Assembly: GCA_965261105.1 (NCBI GenBank)
Contig: CBDHCM010000006.1
Location: 992,001-1,056,000, forward strand
Origin: Aldehydirespirator sp965261105
GTDB taxonomy: Bacteria > Actinomycetota > Acidimicrobiia > Acidimicrobiales > Aldehydirespiratoraceae
Reading direction: 5' to 3'
DNA length: 64,000 nucleotides
In this document: piece by piece, positions 27,164 through 35,796 of the stretch
Layout: each line of letters begins with the position of its first letter
How positions within the stretch are numbered: the first letter of the stretch is position 1
Notes under the pieces: generated by a model
What the model was told of the DNA's origin: nothing
Databases searched by the model: none
Seen by the model: the letters and a program-made list of their open reading frames with translations, nothing else
Made by a program: the position numbers and the translations under genes

Positions 27164-27219
27164 GGGCGACGCCTCTGACTCCAGCTTTCCCAGAATAGTT
27201 CGGTATACACAAATTAGCT

Positions 27220-27228
27220 TTATCCACA
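27220..27228 (+). promoter_or_regulatory. Perfect DnaA-box sequence
   Basis: TTATCCACA, identical to the classical DnaA box. It is isolated, about 100 bases past the hemH stop. Other box-like sequences cluster at 28332-28508. Confidence 0.35.
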
Positions 27229-27237
27229 GCCCAGGTG

Positions 27238-27319
27238 GTGGACCCTCGTGGGATCGTGGACCCTCGTGGGGTGGTGGACCCTCGCGGGGTGGTGGACCCT
27301 CGTGGGATCGTGGACCCTC
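27238..27319. repeat. 18-bp minisatellite downstream of hemH
   Basis: About 4.5 tandem copies of an 18-base unit beginning GTGGACCCTCG; units differ by one to three bases. The array ends exactly at the hemH stop codon (27320). It is likely length-variable between strains. Confidence 0.9.
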
Positions 27320-28336
27320 TCAGCGCCGGCGGGGGCAGCAGCCGTCCGGGCAACTGTCGGGGCCGACGCCGAGGCGGCCCAGCGACCGGCGCCCGACGCC
27401 AGGGTCGAGACGCTCCTCGACCAACTCCTGCCACATGGCCACGAAGCGGTCGTCGGGCCGGGTTCCGGGAGTCTCAGCCCGAGCCAGCCGAAGGCCAAGC
27501 TCCTCCGCGGTGCCGGCCGCCACTACGTCGAGATCCCACATGACCTCCATGTGGTCGGTGACGAAGCCGATGGGGGCCAGCACCGCGGCCGCGGCGCCCT
27601 GGCCCGACAGCTCCCGCAGGCAGTCGTTCACGTCGGGCTCCAGCCACGGCACCGAGGGCGGGCCGCTGCGGCTCTGCCAGGCCATGGTCCAGGACTCGAA
27701 GCCGGCACCGTCGGCCACTAGGCGGGCGGCCTCGCGCAGCTGGCGCTCGTAGTCGCAGCCCGCGGCCACGGCCAGCGGGATCGAGTGGGCTGTGAACACG
27801 AGCCCAGCCCCCGGTCTGACCTCGGCGGGAAGGCTCCGGCGGGCCTCGACGACCGCGTCGGCGAAGGGCGCTACGAAGCCCGGGTGGTCGTAGTAGGCGC
27901 GGGCCTTGTCGATCGCGGGCGCGGCTCCGCCCACGGCGGCCCGGGCGGCCGCGATGTCCTCGAGGTACTGGCGGCAACCCGAGTACGACGAGTACGCGGA
28001 GGTCGCCACGGCCAGGGCGCGGCGGCGCCCGGCCGCGGCCATCTCGGCCACGGTGTCGGCCAGATAGGGCGCCCAGTTGCGGTTCCCCCAGTACACCGGC
28101 AGATCGCGGCCCGCCGCTGCGAGCCTGCCGGCCAGCGCGGCCCGCAGGCGGCGGCACTGGGCGTTGAGAGGGCTCACGCCGCCGAAGTGGTGGTACTGCT
28201 GGGCCACCGCGGCCAGGCGCTCGGCGGGGATCGTCCGTCCGGCGGCGACATTGGCGAGGAAAGGCTCTACGTCGGAGGGACGCTCAGGTCCCCCGAACGA
28301 CACCAGCAGCACAGAGTCGTACGCGGTCGCGGTCAT
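27320..28336 (-). CDS. hemH: Ferrochelatase (coproporphyrin type)
   Basis: This 338-residue enzyme inserts Fe2+ into the porphyrin in heme synthesis. It shows LLVSFGGPERP at the N-terminus, the YHHFGGVSPLNAQ loop, catalytic His in FTAHSIPL and the acidic helix region. The C-terminus (GPDSCPDGCCPRRR) is Cys-rich, as in actinobacterial ferrochelatases that carry a [2Fe-2S] cluster. These act on coproporphyrin III in the CPD pathway. The ATG at 28336 is embedded in the first of three 59-bp repeats and overlaps the stop of a 20-codon leader ORF. Confidence 0.93.
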   Translation of the reverse strand: MTATAYDSVLLVSFGGPERPSDVEPFLANVAAGRTIPAERLAAVAQQYHHFGGVSPLNAQCRRLRAALAGRLAAAGRDLPVYWGNRNWAPYLADTVAEMAAAGRRRALAVATSAYSSYSGCRQYLEDIAAARAAVGGAAPAIDKARAYYDHPGFVAPFADAVVEARRSLPAEVRPGAGLVFTAHSIPLAVAAGCDYERQLREAARLVADGAGFESWTMAWQSRSGPPSVPWLEPDVNDCLRELSGQGAAAAVLAPIGFVTDHMEVMWDLDVVAAGTAEELGLRLARAETPGTRPDDRFVAMWQELVEERLDPGVGRRSLGRLGVGPDSCPDGCCPRRR

Positions 28337-28508
28337 CCCCAGCTAATCCACAGCTTCACCGGCAGTTTTCCACAGAGTTCTCCACGAGCGGTCATCCCCA
28401 GCTAATCCACAGCTTCACCGGCAGTTTTCCACAGAGTTCTCCACGAGCGGCCATCCCCATCTAGTCCACAGCTTCACCGGAAGTTTTCCATACGATTTCC
28501 ACAGAACG
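28332..28508. repeat. 59-bp tandem repeat (three copies) with DnaA-box-like sequences
   Basis: Copies start at 28332, 28391 and 28450; the first two are identical and the third diverges. Each of the first two copies has TAATCCACA, TTTTCCACA and TTCTCCACG, close to the DnaA-box consensus TTATCCACA. The third has TAGTCCACA and ATTTCCACA. The array covers the hemH start and its whole upstream region. Confidence 0.92.
28333..28454 (-). other. Two chained 20-codon leader ORFs upstream of hemH
   Basis: Because the repeat unit includes the hemH start context, an ATG occurs at 28454 and again at 28395. Each opens a frame of 20 codons, MTARGELCGKLPVKLWISWG (or MA...), ending in TGA. The first stop overlaps the next ATG (ATGA), and the second stop overlaps the hemH ATG (28333-28336). 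This arrangement would permit translational coupling. Whether it is translated is unknown. Confidence 0.4.
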
Positions 28509-28531
28509 TCACAGGCGCCGCGGTGCCGGGC

Positions 28532-29233
28532 TCACTCCAGCACGCCGAAGCTCTCCAGGTCCTCGTCGAGCGTCGAAAGGATGTGGTCGATCGTCGACTG
28601 CCGGGTGCTGCGGCGGGTCTGCGCGAACGCGGTGCGACGCACGTAGCCGGCCAGCGCGCCGGCTCGCGCGATAGCGGTCTCCGCAAGTTTGCCGGCCGGG
28701 ACGACCTCGTCGAGATAGCCCACGTCGGCGGCGCCGCGGGGTGAGTAGACGGTGGCCAGAGCCGTCGCCGCGGTGAAGTGCCGGGAGCCGATGCGGTCCC
28801 GGGCCAGCTCCACCGCGAAGATCGGCAGCGGCATGCCGATGGACACCTCGTTGAGGCCGATCTTGGCATCGATATCGGCGCCTATGCGCACATCGCTGGC
28901 CAGCAGCATGATCGCGCCGAAGGCGAGGGAGTGGCCGGTGCAGGCGGCCACCACCGGAATCCGCGCTCCGTAGACACGCATAGCCGTGCGGGCTCCCGCG
29001 GCCACCAGAGGTCGGGCCGCCTCGGGGCCCCGGCCCATGACGCTCAGGTCGAAGCCCGCGCTGAAGCGGCCCTCCCGGCCGACGATCACCAGCGACCCGG
29101 CGTTCGCCTCGGCGTCGTCGAGGGCGGCGTCGATCGCGGCGATCGTCTCGTAGCCCACGGCGTTGGCCTTGCCGTCATCGAGGCGCAGCACGGCGATGCC
29201 GTCGGTGACTTCATAGGAGGTGGCAGATGTCAT
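28532..29233 (-). CDS. Enoyl-CoA hydratase/isomerase family protein
   Basis: This 233-residue crotonase-fold protein has DGKANAVGYE at the N-terminus, the oxyanion-hole segments GREGRFSAGFDLSV and ACTGHSLAFGAIMLLASDVR, and NEVSIGMPLP. The position usually holding the second catalytic Glu is in a Gly/Asn-Glu context here, so hydratase or isomerase activity cannot be decided. It is shorter than typical (about 260). It is upstream of hemH on the same strand, but separated by the repeat array. Confidence 0.87.
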   Translation of the reverse strand: MTSATSYEVTDGIAVLRLDDGKANAVGYETIAAIDAALDDAEANAGSLVIVGREGRFSAGFDLSVMGRGPEAARPLVAAGARTAMRVYGARIPVVAACTGHSLAFGAIMLLASDVRIGADIDAKIGLNEVSIGMPLPIFAVELARDRIGSRHFTAATALATVYSPRGAADVGYLDEVVPAGKLAETAIARAGALAGYVRRTAFAQTRRSTRQSTIDHILSTLDEDLESFGVLE

Positions 29234-29305
29234 GACCGCACGGTAGCGCGCTCATCAGAGGCCGAGCGGATAGGCCGCGAGTCGTGGTCTCAACACGACG
29301 TGGAC

Positions 29306-29356
29306 AGCGAGGCCGTGGCCCGAGCGGCCCGTGAGCGCAGCGAACAAGCGCGGGAA
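29306..29356. repeat. Dispersed ~51-bp intergenic repeat, copy 2 (inverted)
   Basis: Reverse-complement copy of the repeat at 25838 and 39799, located in the divergent region between the crotonase gene and nfuA. Confidence 0.8.
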
Positions 29357-29475
29357 ACACAATGCCTCGCCGCGAGGTGTTACTGCCTGTCCGCGCGTGT
29401 GGCAGGCCGGCCCGACCGCTGTCGCCTGCCTGCTGCTGCCGCTCGTCGGCAGCGGACTTCGGTAGGATCGTGTCC

Positions 29476-30150
29476 ATGACAGATACCGCCACAGTTTCTG
29501 ATGCGGTGGCCCCCTCCGCCGAACAGGCCTCGGACGCGTCAGCCGAGGAAGTGCTGATCGTGACCGACGCGGCGAGGTCGGCCGTGCTGGCCATCCGCGG
29601 CCGCGAGGACGATGCCGAGGCGCTGGGGCTGCGAGTCGAGGTGACCGGCACCGCCGGAATCGACTACACCTACGACCTGGCCCTCGACCCGGTGTCGGAG
29701 GCTGCCGACGACGACCATGTCCACACCTCGGGCGGCCTTGCGGTGATCGTGCCCGACGCCAGCGTGAGCCGGCTCCGGGGCTCCACCCTGGACGTGCCCG
29801 CGGTGCCCGGTCAGGGCGGGCTGATGATCCGCAACCCCAACCGCCCCAATCCCCTTGGCGACATGGGCCGCCTGGAGCTGACCGGCGGGATCGCCGAGAA
29901 GGTGCAGCAGCTGCTCGATGTGAGCATCAACCCTGCTCTGGCCTCGCACGGTGGCTATGCCAGCCTGGTTGAGGTGCATGACGACGACTCGGTCGTGGTG
30001 ACCATGGGCGGCGGCTGCCAGGGCTGCGCCATGAGCCAGGCCACCCTGTCCGACGGGATCAAGCGGGCCATCGTGGAGGCCATCCCCGAGGTGACCGAGG
30101 TGGTCGACGTGACCGACCACACCGCCGGGGAGAACCCCTACTTCAGCTAG
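29476..30150 (+). CDS. nfuA: Fe-S biogenesis protein NfuA-like
   Basis: This 224-residue protein has an N-terminal A-type (IscA-like) domain without the usual cysteines and a C-terminal NifU-like domain with the cluster-binding motif GGGCQGCAM (about residue 180). NfuA proteins carry and deliver [4Fe-4S] clusters. The ATG at 29476 precedes the conserved part; upstream in-frame codons lie in the dispersed repeat. It is convergent with dxs. Confidence 0.88.
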   Translation: MTDTATVSDAVAPSAEQASDASAEEVLIVTDAARSAVLAIRGREDDAEALGLRVEVTGTAGIDYTYDLALDPVSEAADDDHVHTSGGLAVIVPDASVSRLRGSTLDVPAVPGQGGLMIRNPNRPNPLGDMGRLELTGGIAEKVQQLLDVSINPALASHGGYASLVEVHDDDSVVVTMGGGCQGCAMSQATLSDGIKRAIVEAIPEVTEVVDVTDHTAGENPYFS

Positions 30151-30191
30151 CCCCGAGGCCCGCGCCGGAGGCCTGCAGCGGGACCGGTGGC

Positions 30192-32033
30192 CTACAGAAG
30201 CTCTGACTTGACGGTCGCCGCTATTCCGGTTGCGTCGAGGCCCAGGTCGGCCAGGATGGCGTCGGCCTTGCCGTGCGGCAGATAGTCGAGCGGCACCCCG
30301 AGCACGCGCACCCTGGGGGCCGTCCGCTCGGCGGCGTCGGCGGACTCCATGAGCACGTCGCGTATCGCCGAGCCCGCGCCCCCGCTGCGCAGTCCGTCCT
30401 CGACGGTCACCACCATCTCGTGTCGGGCTGCGTCGGCGAGCATCTCGTCGCACAGCGGGCTCACAGCCCGGGGATCCCAGACGGTGGCGTCCACCCCTTC
30501 GGCCGCTAGGAGCTCGGCGGCCTGCTCGCAGGCCTCCAGCATCTTGCCCACGCCGATCAGGCACAGCCGGCCGTCGCCGGAGCGGGCCCGCCGCGCCCGC
30601 AGCCCCGAGCCCACCGCATGCGGGCCGACGCTGCGGGCCGCGGTCTTGGGCCAGCGGATGGCGACCGGGCCGTCGGTCATTTCCATGGCGTCGAGCATCA
30701 TCCGCTCCAGCTCCTGGAGCGACGACGGGGCCAGCACCCGCATGCCCGGAACCTTCGAGAGCAGCACCATGTCGAGGGTCCCGTGATGAGACGGCCCGTC
30801 CTCTCCGGTGATCCCGGCCCGGTCGATGCAGAACACCACCGGCGCCCGGTGAAGTCCGCAGTCCAGGTTGATCTGGTCGAAGGCCCGGCTCAGGAACGTG
30901 CTGTACACCGCGAAGAACGGCCGCAGCCCTCCCATGGCCATGCCGACGGCCGAGGTGACCGCGTGCTGCTCGGCGATGCCCACGTCGATGCAGCGGTCGC
31001 CGAAGTGCTCCCTGAACGGCAGCAGACCGGTGGAGTCGGGCATGGCCGCGGTGATGGCCACCACCTCGGGGTGAAGCCCGCCCAGCTTCACCATCATCTC
31101 GGAGAACAAGCCGGTGTAGGTGCCCGGCTTCACCTTGCCGACGTCGTGCATGTGCTTGACCTGGTCGTCCTCGGCCGGGCCGTAGCCCCGTCCCTTCTGG
31201 GTGAGCACATGGACCACGACCGGTCCGTCGAACTCGGCGGCGTTGGAGAGGGCCTCCTCGAGGCCGGCGATGTTGTGGCCGTCGAAGGGCCCCAGGTAGC
31301 GCAGCCCGAGGTTCTCGAAGAAGCCGGCCTCGTCCCAGAGCTCTCGCAGGGCGGCCTTCGACATCTTCATCCCGCGCTGGAGCGCCTCGCCCACCCAAGG
31401 CATGCGCTCGGCCACCTCCTCGAGGCGGTCCTGGCGGCGCATGATTCTGGGGTTGGACCGGAAGCGCACCAGGCTCTCGCCAAGCCGCGAGACGGTGGGC
31501 GCGTAGCTGCGGCCGTTGTCGTTGAGGACCACCACCACGTTGCGGCCGCTGTGACCGATGTTGTTGAGGCCCTCGAAGGCCATCCCGCCGGTGAGGGCCC
31601 CGTCGCCCACCACTGCGACGACCCGGCGCCGGGCGTCGAAGGTCTCGAAGGCCGTGGCCATGCCGTGGGCGTAGGACAGCACCGTGGAGGCGTGGCTGTT
31701 CTCGATCCAGTCGTGGGGCGACTCGGTGCGGGACGGGTAGCCCGACAGCCCCCCGGAGGTGCGCAGGCTGTCGAAGTCGGCGGAGCGCCCGGTGAGCATC
31801 TTGTGGACGTAGGCCTGGTGGCCGGTGTCCCAAAGGATCACGTCGTGGGGCGAGCGGAACACGCGGTGCGTAGCCACGGTCAGCTCCACCGCGCCGAGAT
31901 TGGACCCGAGATGCCCGCTGCGGGCGGACACCGCCTCGATGATCCTGGAGCGGATCTGCCGGCAGAGATCGTCGAGCTCCTCGTAGGAGCGTTCCCGCAG
32001 GTCGTCGGGGCCAGTGAGCGTTTCGAGCCTCAT
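30192..32033 (-). CDS. dxs: 1-deoxy-D-xylulose-5-phosphate synthase
   Basis: This 613-residue thiamine-diphosphate enzyme carries out the first step of the MEP isoprenoid pathway (pyruvate + glyceraldehyde-3-phosphate). The TPP motif GDGALTGGMAFEGLNN, the start GHLGSNLGAVELTVA and the Pyr-domain region DVGIAEQHAVTSAVGMA are all present. The start is ATG 32033 with AGGAGG upstream; the frame continues far upstream but that is run-through of the PAP2 gene's shadow. Length is near the family norm of 620-640. Confidence 0.96.
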   Translation of the reverse strand: MRLETLTGPDDLRERSYEELDDLCRQIRSRIIEAVSARSGHLGSNLGAVELTVATHRVFRSPHDVILWDTGHQAYVHKMLTGRSADFDSLRTSGGLSGYPSRTESPHDWIENSHASTVLSYAHGMATAFETFDARRRVVAVVGDGALTGGMAFEGLNNIGHSGRNVVVVLNDNGRSYAPTVSRLGESLVRFRSNPRIMRRQDRLEEVAERMPWVGEALQRGMKMSKAALRELWDEAGFFENLGLRYLGPFDGHNIAGLEEALSNAAEFDGPVVVHVLTQKGRGYGPAEDDQVKHMHDVGKVKPGTYTGLFSEMMVKLGGLHPEVVAITAAMPDSTGLLPFREHFGDRCIDVGIAEQHAVTSAVGMAMGGLRPFFAVYSTFLSRAFDQINLDCGLHRAPVVFCIDRAGITGEDGPSHHGTLDMVLLSKVPGMRVLAPSSLQELERMMLDAMEMTDGPVAIRWPKTAARSVGPHAVGSGLRARRARSGDGRLCLIGVGKMLEACEQAAELLAAEGVDATVWDPRAVSPLCDEMLADAARHEMVVTVEDGLRSGGAGSAIRDVLMESADAAERTAPRVRVLGVPLDYLPHGKADAILADLGLDATGIAATVKSELL

Positions 32034-32059
32034 CGCAGTTCCTCCTGTGCCGGGGCGGA

Positions 32060-32917
32060 TCACGCAGGCGAGGGCGCCAGCCACGCCGGGAGCCTGCGGG
32101 CCAGCAGCACCCCCGCCGGGTAGGCGATCACGACCGCCAGCAGGCCTCCGACGGCGTCTATCCAGTAGTGGTTGGCGGTGACCATCACTGCGAACAGTGT
32201 AAGCCAGGGGTAGGCCGCCAGGGCCAGGCGCGTCCAGCGCCGTCGCAGCACCGGCCCCGCAGCCACCACGCACCACACCGCCCAGGCGATGTGCAGGCTG
32301 GGCATGGCCGCGTACTGGTTGGAGATTTCCATCATGGCGCTGGAGTTGAACGACCAGAACCCGCCCGGATCGACCAGGGTGTCGACGTAGGCGTAATTGA
32401 GGTCGCAGGCGCCGAAGGGGCCGCAGTTGTTGAGCAGGCGGGGCGGCATCAGCGGGTAGAAGGAGAAGCCGATCAGCGCCAGCACGGTGGTGATCGCCAG
32501 CACGGTGCGCTGCACGCCGTAGCGCACGGGATGGCGCCAAAACAGCAGGGCCATCACGCCGATGGTCACCGCAAAGTGGCAGAACCCGTAGAACAGGTTC
32601 CAGAACTGGACGAAGAGATCCCATTCGATGAACAGGTCCTGGATGCCCTTCTCGCCGAAGAGGTGAACAGCTCGCTCCAGTGCGATCATGTCGTAGGCGT
32701 TGTCGATGGCCGCCTGCTTGACCGAGTCGCCCAGGTCGGACCCGAACTGGTTGCGGATCAGCGTGTAGACCCCGTAGAACGCGCCGATGATGAGGGCCTC
32801 GCTCCACCAGTGCAGCCGGCCGCCCGACCAGCGGCCGGAGCTTTGGGAGCCGGCCGTCGAGTTCTCGTCCGACTCCGTGCCACCGCTGGTGTCAACGTCG
32901 GCGGCTCTCGAAGCCAT
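32060..32917 (-). CDS. PAP2-type membrane phosphatase/inositolphosphotransferase-like protein
   Basis: This 285-residue protein has about six transmembrane helices. The PAP2_3 signature is seen as PSLHIAWAVW and, later, TANHYWIDAVGG, the two catalytic His motifs. It may hydrolyse or transfer lipid-linked phosphates. The N-terminus is a Ser/Thr/Asp-rich cytosolic stretch. ATG 32917 is used; ATG 32938 overlaps the divergent tldD start. The stop lies 26 bases from dxs, so co-transcription with dxs (isoprenoid supply) is plausible. Confidence 0.83.
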   Translation of the reverse strand: MASRAADVDTSGGTESDENSTAGSQSSGRWSGGRLHWWSEALIIGAFYGVYTLIRNQFGSDLGDSVKQAAIDNAYDMIALERAVHLFGEKGIQDLFIEWDLFVQFWNLFYGFCHFAVTIGVMALLFWRHPVRYGVQRTVLAITTVLALIGFSFYPLMPPRLLNNCGPFGACDLNYAYVDTLVDPGGFWSFNSSAMMEISNQYAAMPSLHIAWAVWCVVAAGPVLRRRWTRLALAAYPWLTLFAVMVTANHYWIDAVGGLLAVVIAYPAGVLLARRLPAWLAPSPA

Positions 32918-32936
32918 CGCGTTACAGTAGTCGCTC

Positions 32937-34328
32937 ATGCTCGACGCCGACCTTGTGAACCGGACGCTGGCCGCCGCGATGCGCACGGGGGCGGACTTCG
33001 CGGAGATCTTTGCGGAGGACAGGCGCTCGTCGTCGGCGATCCTCGACGACGGCCGGGTCGAGGAGGTCGTCTCGGGCCGGGACCGCGGCGCCGGCATCCG
33101 GGTGGTCGTGGGAGAGACCACGGGGTTCGCCCACACCGCGGACCTGAGCGACGCCGGTCTGGCCGCCGCGGCCGGCGCGGCCGCGGCCGCGGCCCGGAGA
33201 TCAGGCGGCGCCGGACGCGTCGTCGAGGTGTCGGCGCTGGACGTGCCCCGGCCGCTCACCGTGCGGGTGCCCCCCGAGGACGTGCCCAAGTCCACGAAGG
33301 TGGCGCTGCTCACCGCGGCCGACGCCGCGGCGCGGTCGACGGGCTCGGCCATCACCCAGGTCTCGGCCCGCTACGGCGACGGCCGCCGCCGCATCCTCGT
33401 GGCCGACAGCGACGGGCTGTTCACCAGCGACGAGCAGGTGCGGACCCTGTTCTCGGTGTCGTGCGTGGCCACCGGCGACACCGGCATGCAGACCGGCCGC
33501 GAGTCGGCGGGCCGCACCGCCGGCTTCGAGTTGTTCGACCTCTACGACGTGGAGGAGATGGCCCGCCGGGCCGCCCGCCGGGCCCTCACCAAGCTCACCG
33601 CCCGGCCCGCGCCCAGCGGCGAGATGCCGGTGGTGGTCGGTCCCGGAGGCGGCGGGGTGCTGTTCCACGAGGCCTGCGGGCACGGCTTGGAGGCCGACCT
33701 GGTGGCCAAGTCGGCCTCGGTGTTCGCCGGGCGCATCGGCGAGCGGGTGGCCGCGCCGATGGTGACGCTCGTGGACGACGGCACCATGGCGGGGGAGTGG
33801 GGCCACTACGGCATCGACGACGAGGGCAAGCCCGCGGCTCGCAACGTCCTCATCGCTGACGGGGTGCTGACCGACTACATGTGGGACCGGCTCCGGGCCC
33901 GCAAGGAGGGCCGGGCCAGCTCCGGCAACGGGCGCCGCCAGAGCTACCAGCATCTGCCCATGGTGCGGATGACCAACACCTACATCGGCAACGGCGACGC
34001 CAACCCCGACGACATCGTGGCGGACACGCCCCACGGCGTGTACGTGGCGCAGCTCGGCGGCGGACAGGTGAACACCGCCACCGGCGACTTCGTGTTCGGC
34101 ATGACCGAGGCCTACCTGATCGAGAACGGCCGGATCACCGCCCCTATCCGGGAGGGCAACCTCATCGGCAACGGCCCGGAGGTGCTTACCCGGATAGACG
34201 CTCTCGGCAACGACTTCGCCATGGGATCGCCGGGCACCTGCGGCAAGGACGGCCAGGGCGTCCCTGTGGGCGACGGCACGCCGACGCTGCGGGTGACCGC
34301 GCTCACCGTCGGCGGCACCGCCGCGTGA
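32937..34328 (+). CDS. tldD: TldD family metalloprotease
   Basis: This 463-residue subunit of the TldD/TldE peptidase unfolds and cleaves peptide substrates, including some modified peptides. The HExxxH-type zinc motif is in FHEACGHGLEADLVAKSAS. The pair continues with the PmbA/TldE gene 43 bases downstream. The ATG at 32937 overlaps the alternative start of the divergent PAP2 gene. An 18-base piece of its 3' end (GGCGGCACCGCCGCGTGA) is repeated just before the next gene. Confidence 0.94.
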   Translation: MLDADLVNRTLAAAMRTGADFAEIFAEDRRSSSAILDDGRVEEVVSGRDRGAGIRVVVGETTGFAHTADLSDAGLAAAAGAAAAAARRSGGAGRVVEVSALDVPRPLTVRVPPEDVPKSTKVALLTAADAAARSTGSAITQVSARYGDGRRRILVADSDGLFTSDEQVRTLFSVSCVATGDTGMQTGRESAGRTAGFELFDLYDVEEMARRAARRALTKLTARPAPSGEMPVVVGPGGGGVLFHEACGHGLEADLVAKSASVFAGRIGERVAAPMVTLVDDGTMAGEWGHYGIDDEGKPAARNVLIADGVLTDYMWDRLRARKEGRASSGNGRRQSYQHLPMVRMTNTYIGNGDANPDDIVADTPHGVYVAQLGGGQVNTATGDFVFGMTEAYLIENGRITAPIREGNLIGNGPEVLTRIDALGNDFAMGSPGTCGKDGQGVPVGDGTPTLRVTALTVGGTAA

Positions 34329-34371
34329 GCCCGGGCCGGCCGGCGATTCCAGAGCCGGGCGGCACCGCCGC

Positions 34372-35718
34372 GTGAGTCAGAGCCTGCTGGAGGTCGCGCA
34401 GCGGGCTGCCGGTTGGGCCGGCGGCGGCTTCGACGTGGAAGCCTTCGTGGCCCACGAGCGCGAGACCGAGGTGCGGGCCTACCGGGGCGAGGTCGAGTCG
34501 CTCACAGCAGCAACGTCGCGGGGGATCGGCGTGCGGGTGGTGCGGGAGGGGCGGCAGGGCTTCGCCTACGCCGCGGCCATCGACGACGACACCGTTCGCG
34601 AGACCTTCGAGGAGGCGCTGGACAACTCCCGCTTCGGCAGCGCCGACGAGTTCGCGGGCGTGGCTGAGCCCGACGGCGTGGCGCCCGCGCCCCTGGACCT
34701 CTACCGCTCGGAGCTGGCCGAGTTCCCGACCGAGGACAAAGTGGCGCTGGCACTGGAACTGGAGCGGGCCACCCTGGCCGCCGATCCTCGGGTGACCGGG
34801 GTGGAGTCGGCCGAGTACGCCGACTCGGTCTACGAGTCCGCGGTGGCCACGTCGCGCGGCGTGGCGGCCACCGCCCGGGAGACGGGCTGCTATCTGGCCG
34901 CGTACAGCCTGGCGACGGAGCGGGACGACACCCAGACCGGCTTCGGCTTCTCGGTCGGCCGGGATCCCGGCGAGCTGTCGGCGGAGACGGCCGGCACCGA
35001 CGCGGCCGAGCGGGCCACGCGGCTGCTCGGCGCGGCCAAGGCCCCCACCCGCCGGCTGACCGTGGTCCTGGACCCGTACGTCACGGCCCGACTGCTCGGC
35101 ATCGTGGGCGCGACCCTGAGCGGCGAGGCGGTGCTAAAGGGCCGTTCGCTGTTCGCGGACCGGATGCACGAGGCGGTCGGGGCATCGTCGCTGACGCTCG
35201 TCGACGACGCCACCGACCCGGACGCCTTCACCGCCTCGGCCATCGACGCCGAGGGCCTGGCCACCCGCCGCATCCCGCTGATCACCGGGGGCGTGCTCCA
35301 GGCCTTCCTCTACGACACCTACACGGCTCGGCGGGCCGGGGTCTCCTCCACCGGCTCGGCGGTCAGGGGCGGGTTCAAGGGCACCCCCGGAGTCGGCGCC
35401 CACGCCCTGCGGCTCACTCCCGGGACACGCTCCCAGCCTGAGATCGTGGCGGACATCGACGACGGCCTGCTCGTGCAGGGGGTCACCGGCCTGCACAGCG
35501 GCGTGAACGCGGTGTCGGGCGACTTCTCGGCAGGAGCGGAGGGCCTGCGCATACGCGGCGGCGAGACGGCCGAGCCGATCAGGGAGGTGACCATCGCGAG
35601 CACCATCCAGCGGCTGCTGCTGGACGTGATCGAGGTGGGCTCGGACCTGGAGTGGCTGCCGATGAGCGCGGCCGGGGTGACTGTCGCCATTGCCGACGTG
35701 ACCATGTCCGGCACGTGA
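34372..35718 (+). CDS. tldE: TldE/PmbA family protein
   Basis: This 448-residue non-catalytic partner of TldD lacks the HExxxH motif. The family segment GFSVGRDPGELS and the C-terminal VTGLHSGVNAVSGDFSAGAE with GLRIRGGE are present. The GTG at 34372 sits at the end of the duplicated tldD tail. The heterodimer processes peptides; no peptide substrate gene is evident nearby. Confidence 0.92.
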   Translation: MSQSLLEVAQRAAGWAGGGFDVEAFVAHERETEVRAYRGEVESLTAATSRGIGVRVVREGRQGFAYAAAIDDDTVRETFEEALDNSRFGSADEFAGVAEPDGVAPAPLDLYRSELAEFPTEDKVALALELERATLAADPRVTGVESAEYADSVYESAVATSRGVAATARETGCYLAAYSLATERDDTQTGFGFSVGRDPGELSAETAGTDAAERATRLLGAAKAPTRRLTVVLDPYVTARLLGIVGATLSGEAVLKGRSLFADRMHEAVGASSLTLVDDATDPDAFTASAIDAEGLATRRIPLITGGVLQAFLYDTYTARRAGVSSTGSAVRGGFKGTPGVGAHALRLTPGTRSQPEIVADIDDGLLVQGVTGLHSGVNAVSGDFSAGAEGLRIRGGETAEPIREVTIASTIQRLLLDVIEVGSDLEWLPMSAAGVTVAIADVTMSGT

Positions 35719-35796
35719 GCCTCTCCGCGTGCAGGTCCTGACGCCGGGCAGCCCCTCCCGGCACGCATCCCGGTCCGGCCCGTAGCCTCAACCGCG

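Noticed and set aside
29539..31833. 764-residue minus-strand ORF over nfuA and dxs
   Set aside because: A shadow frame; dxs and nfuA are clearly recognised in other frames.
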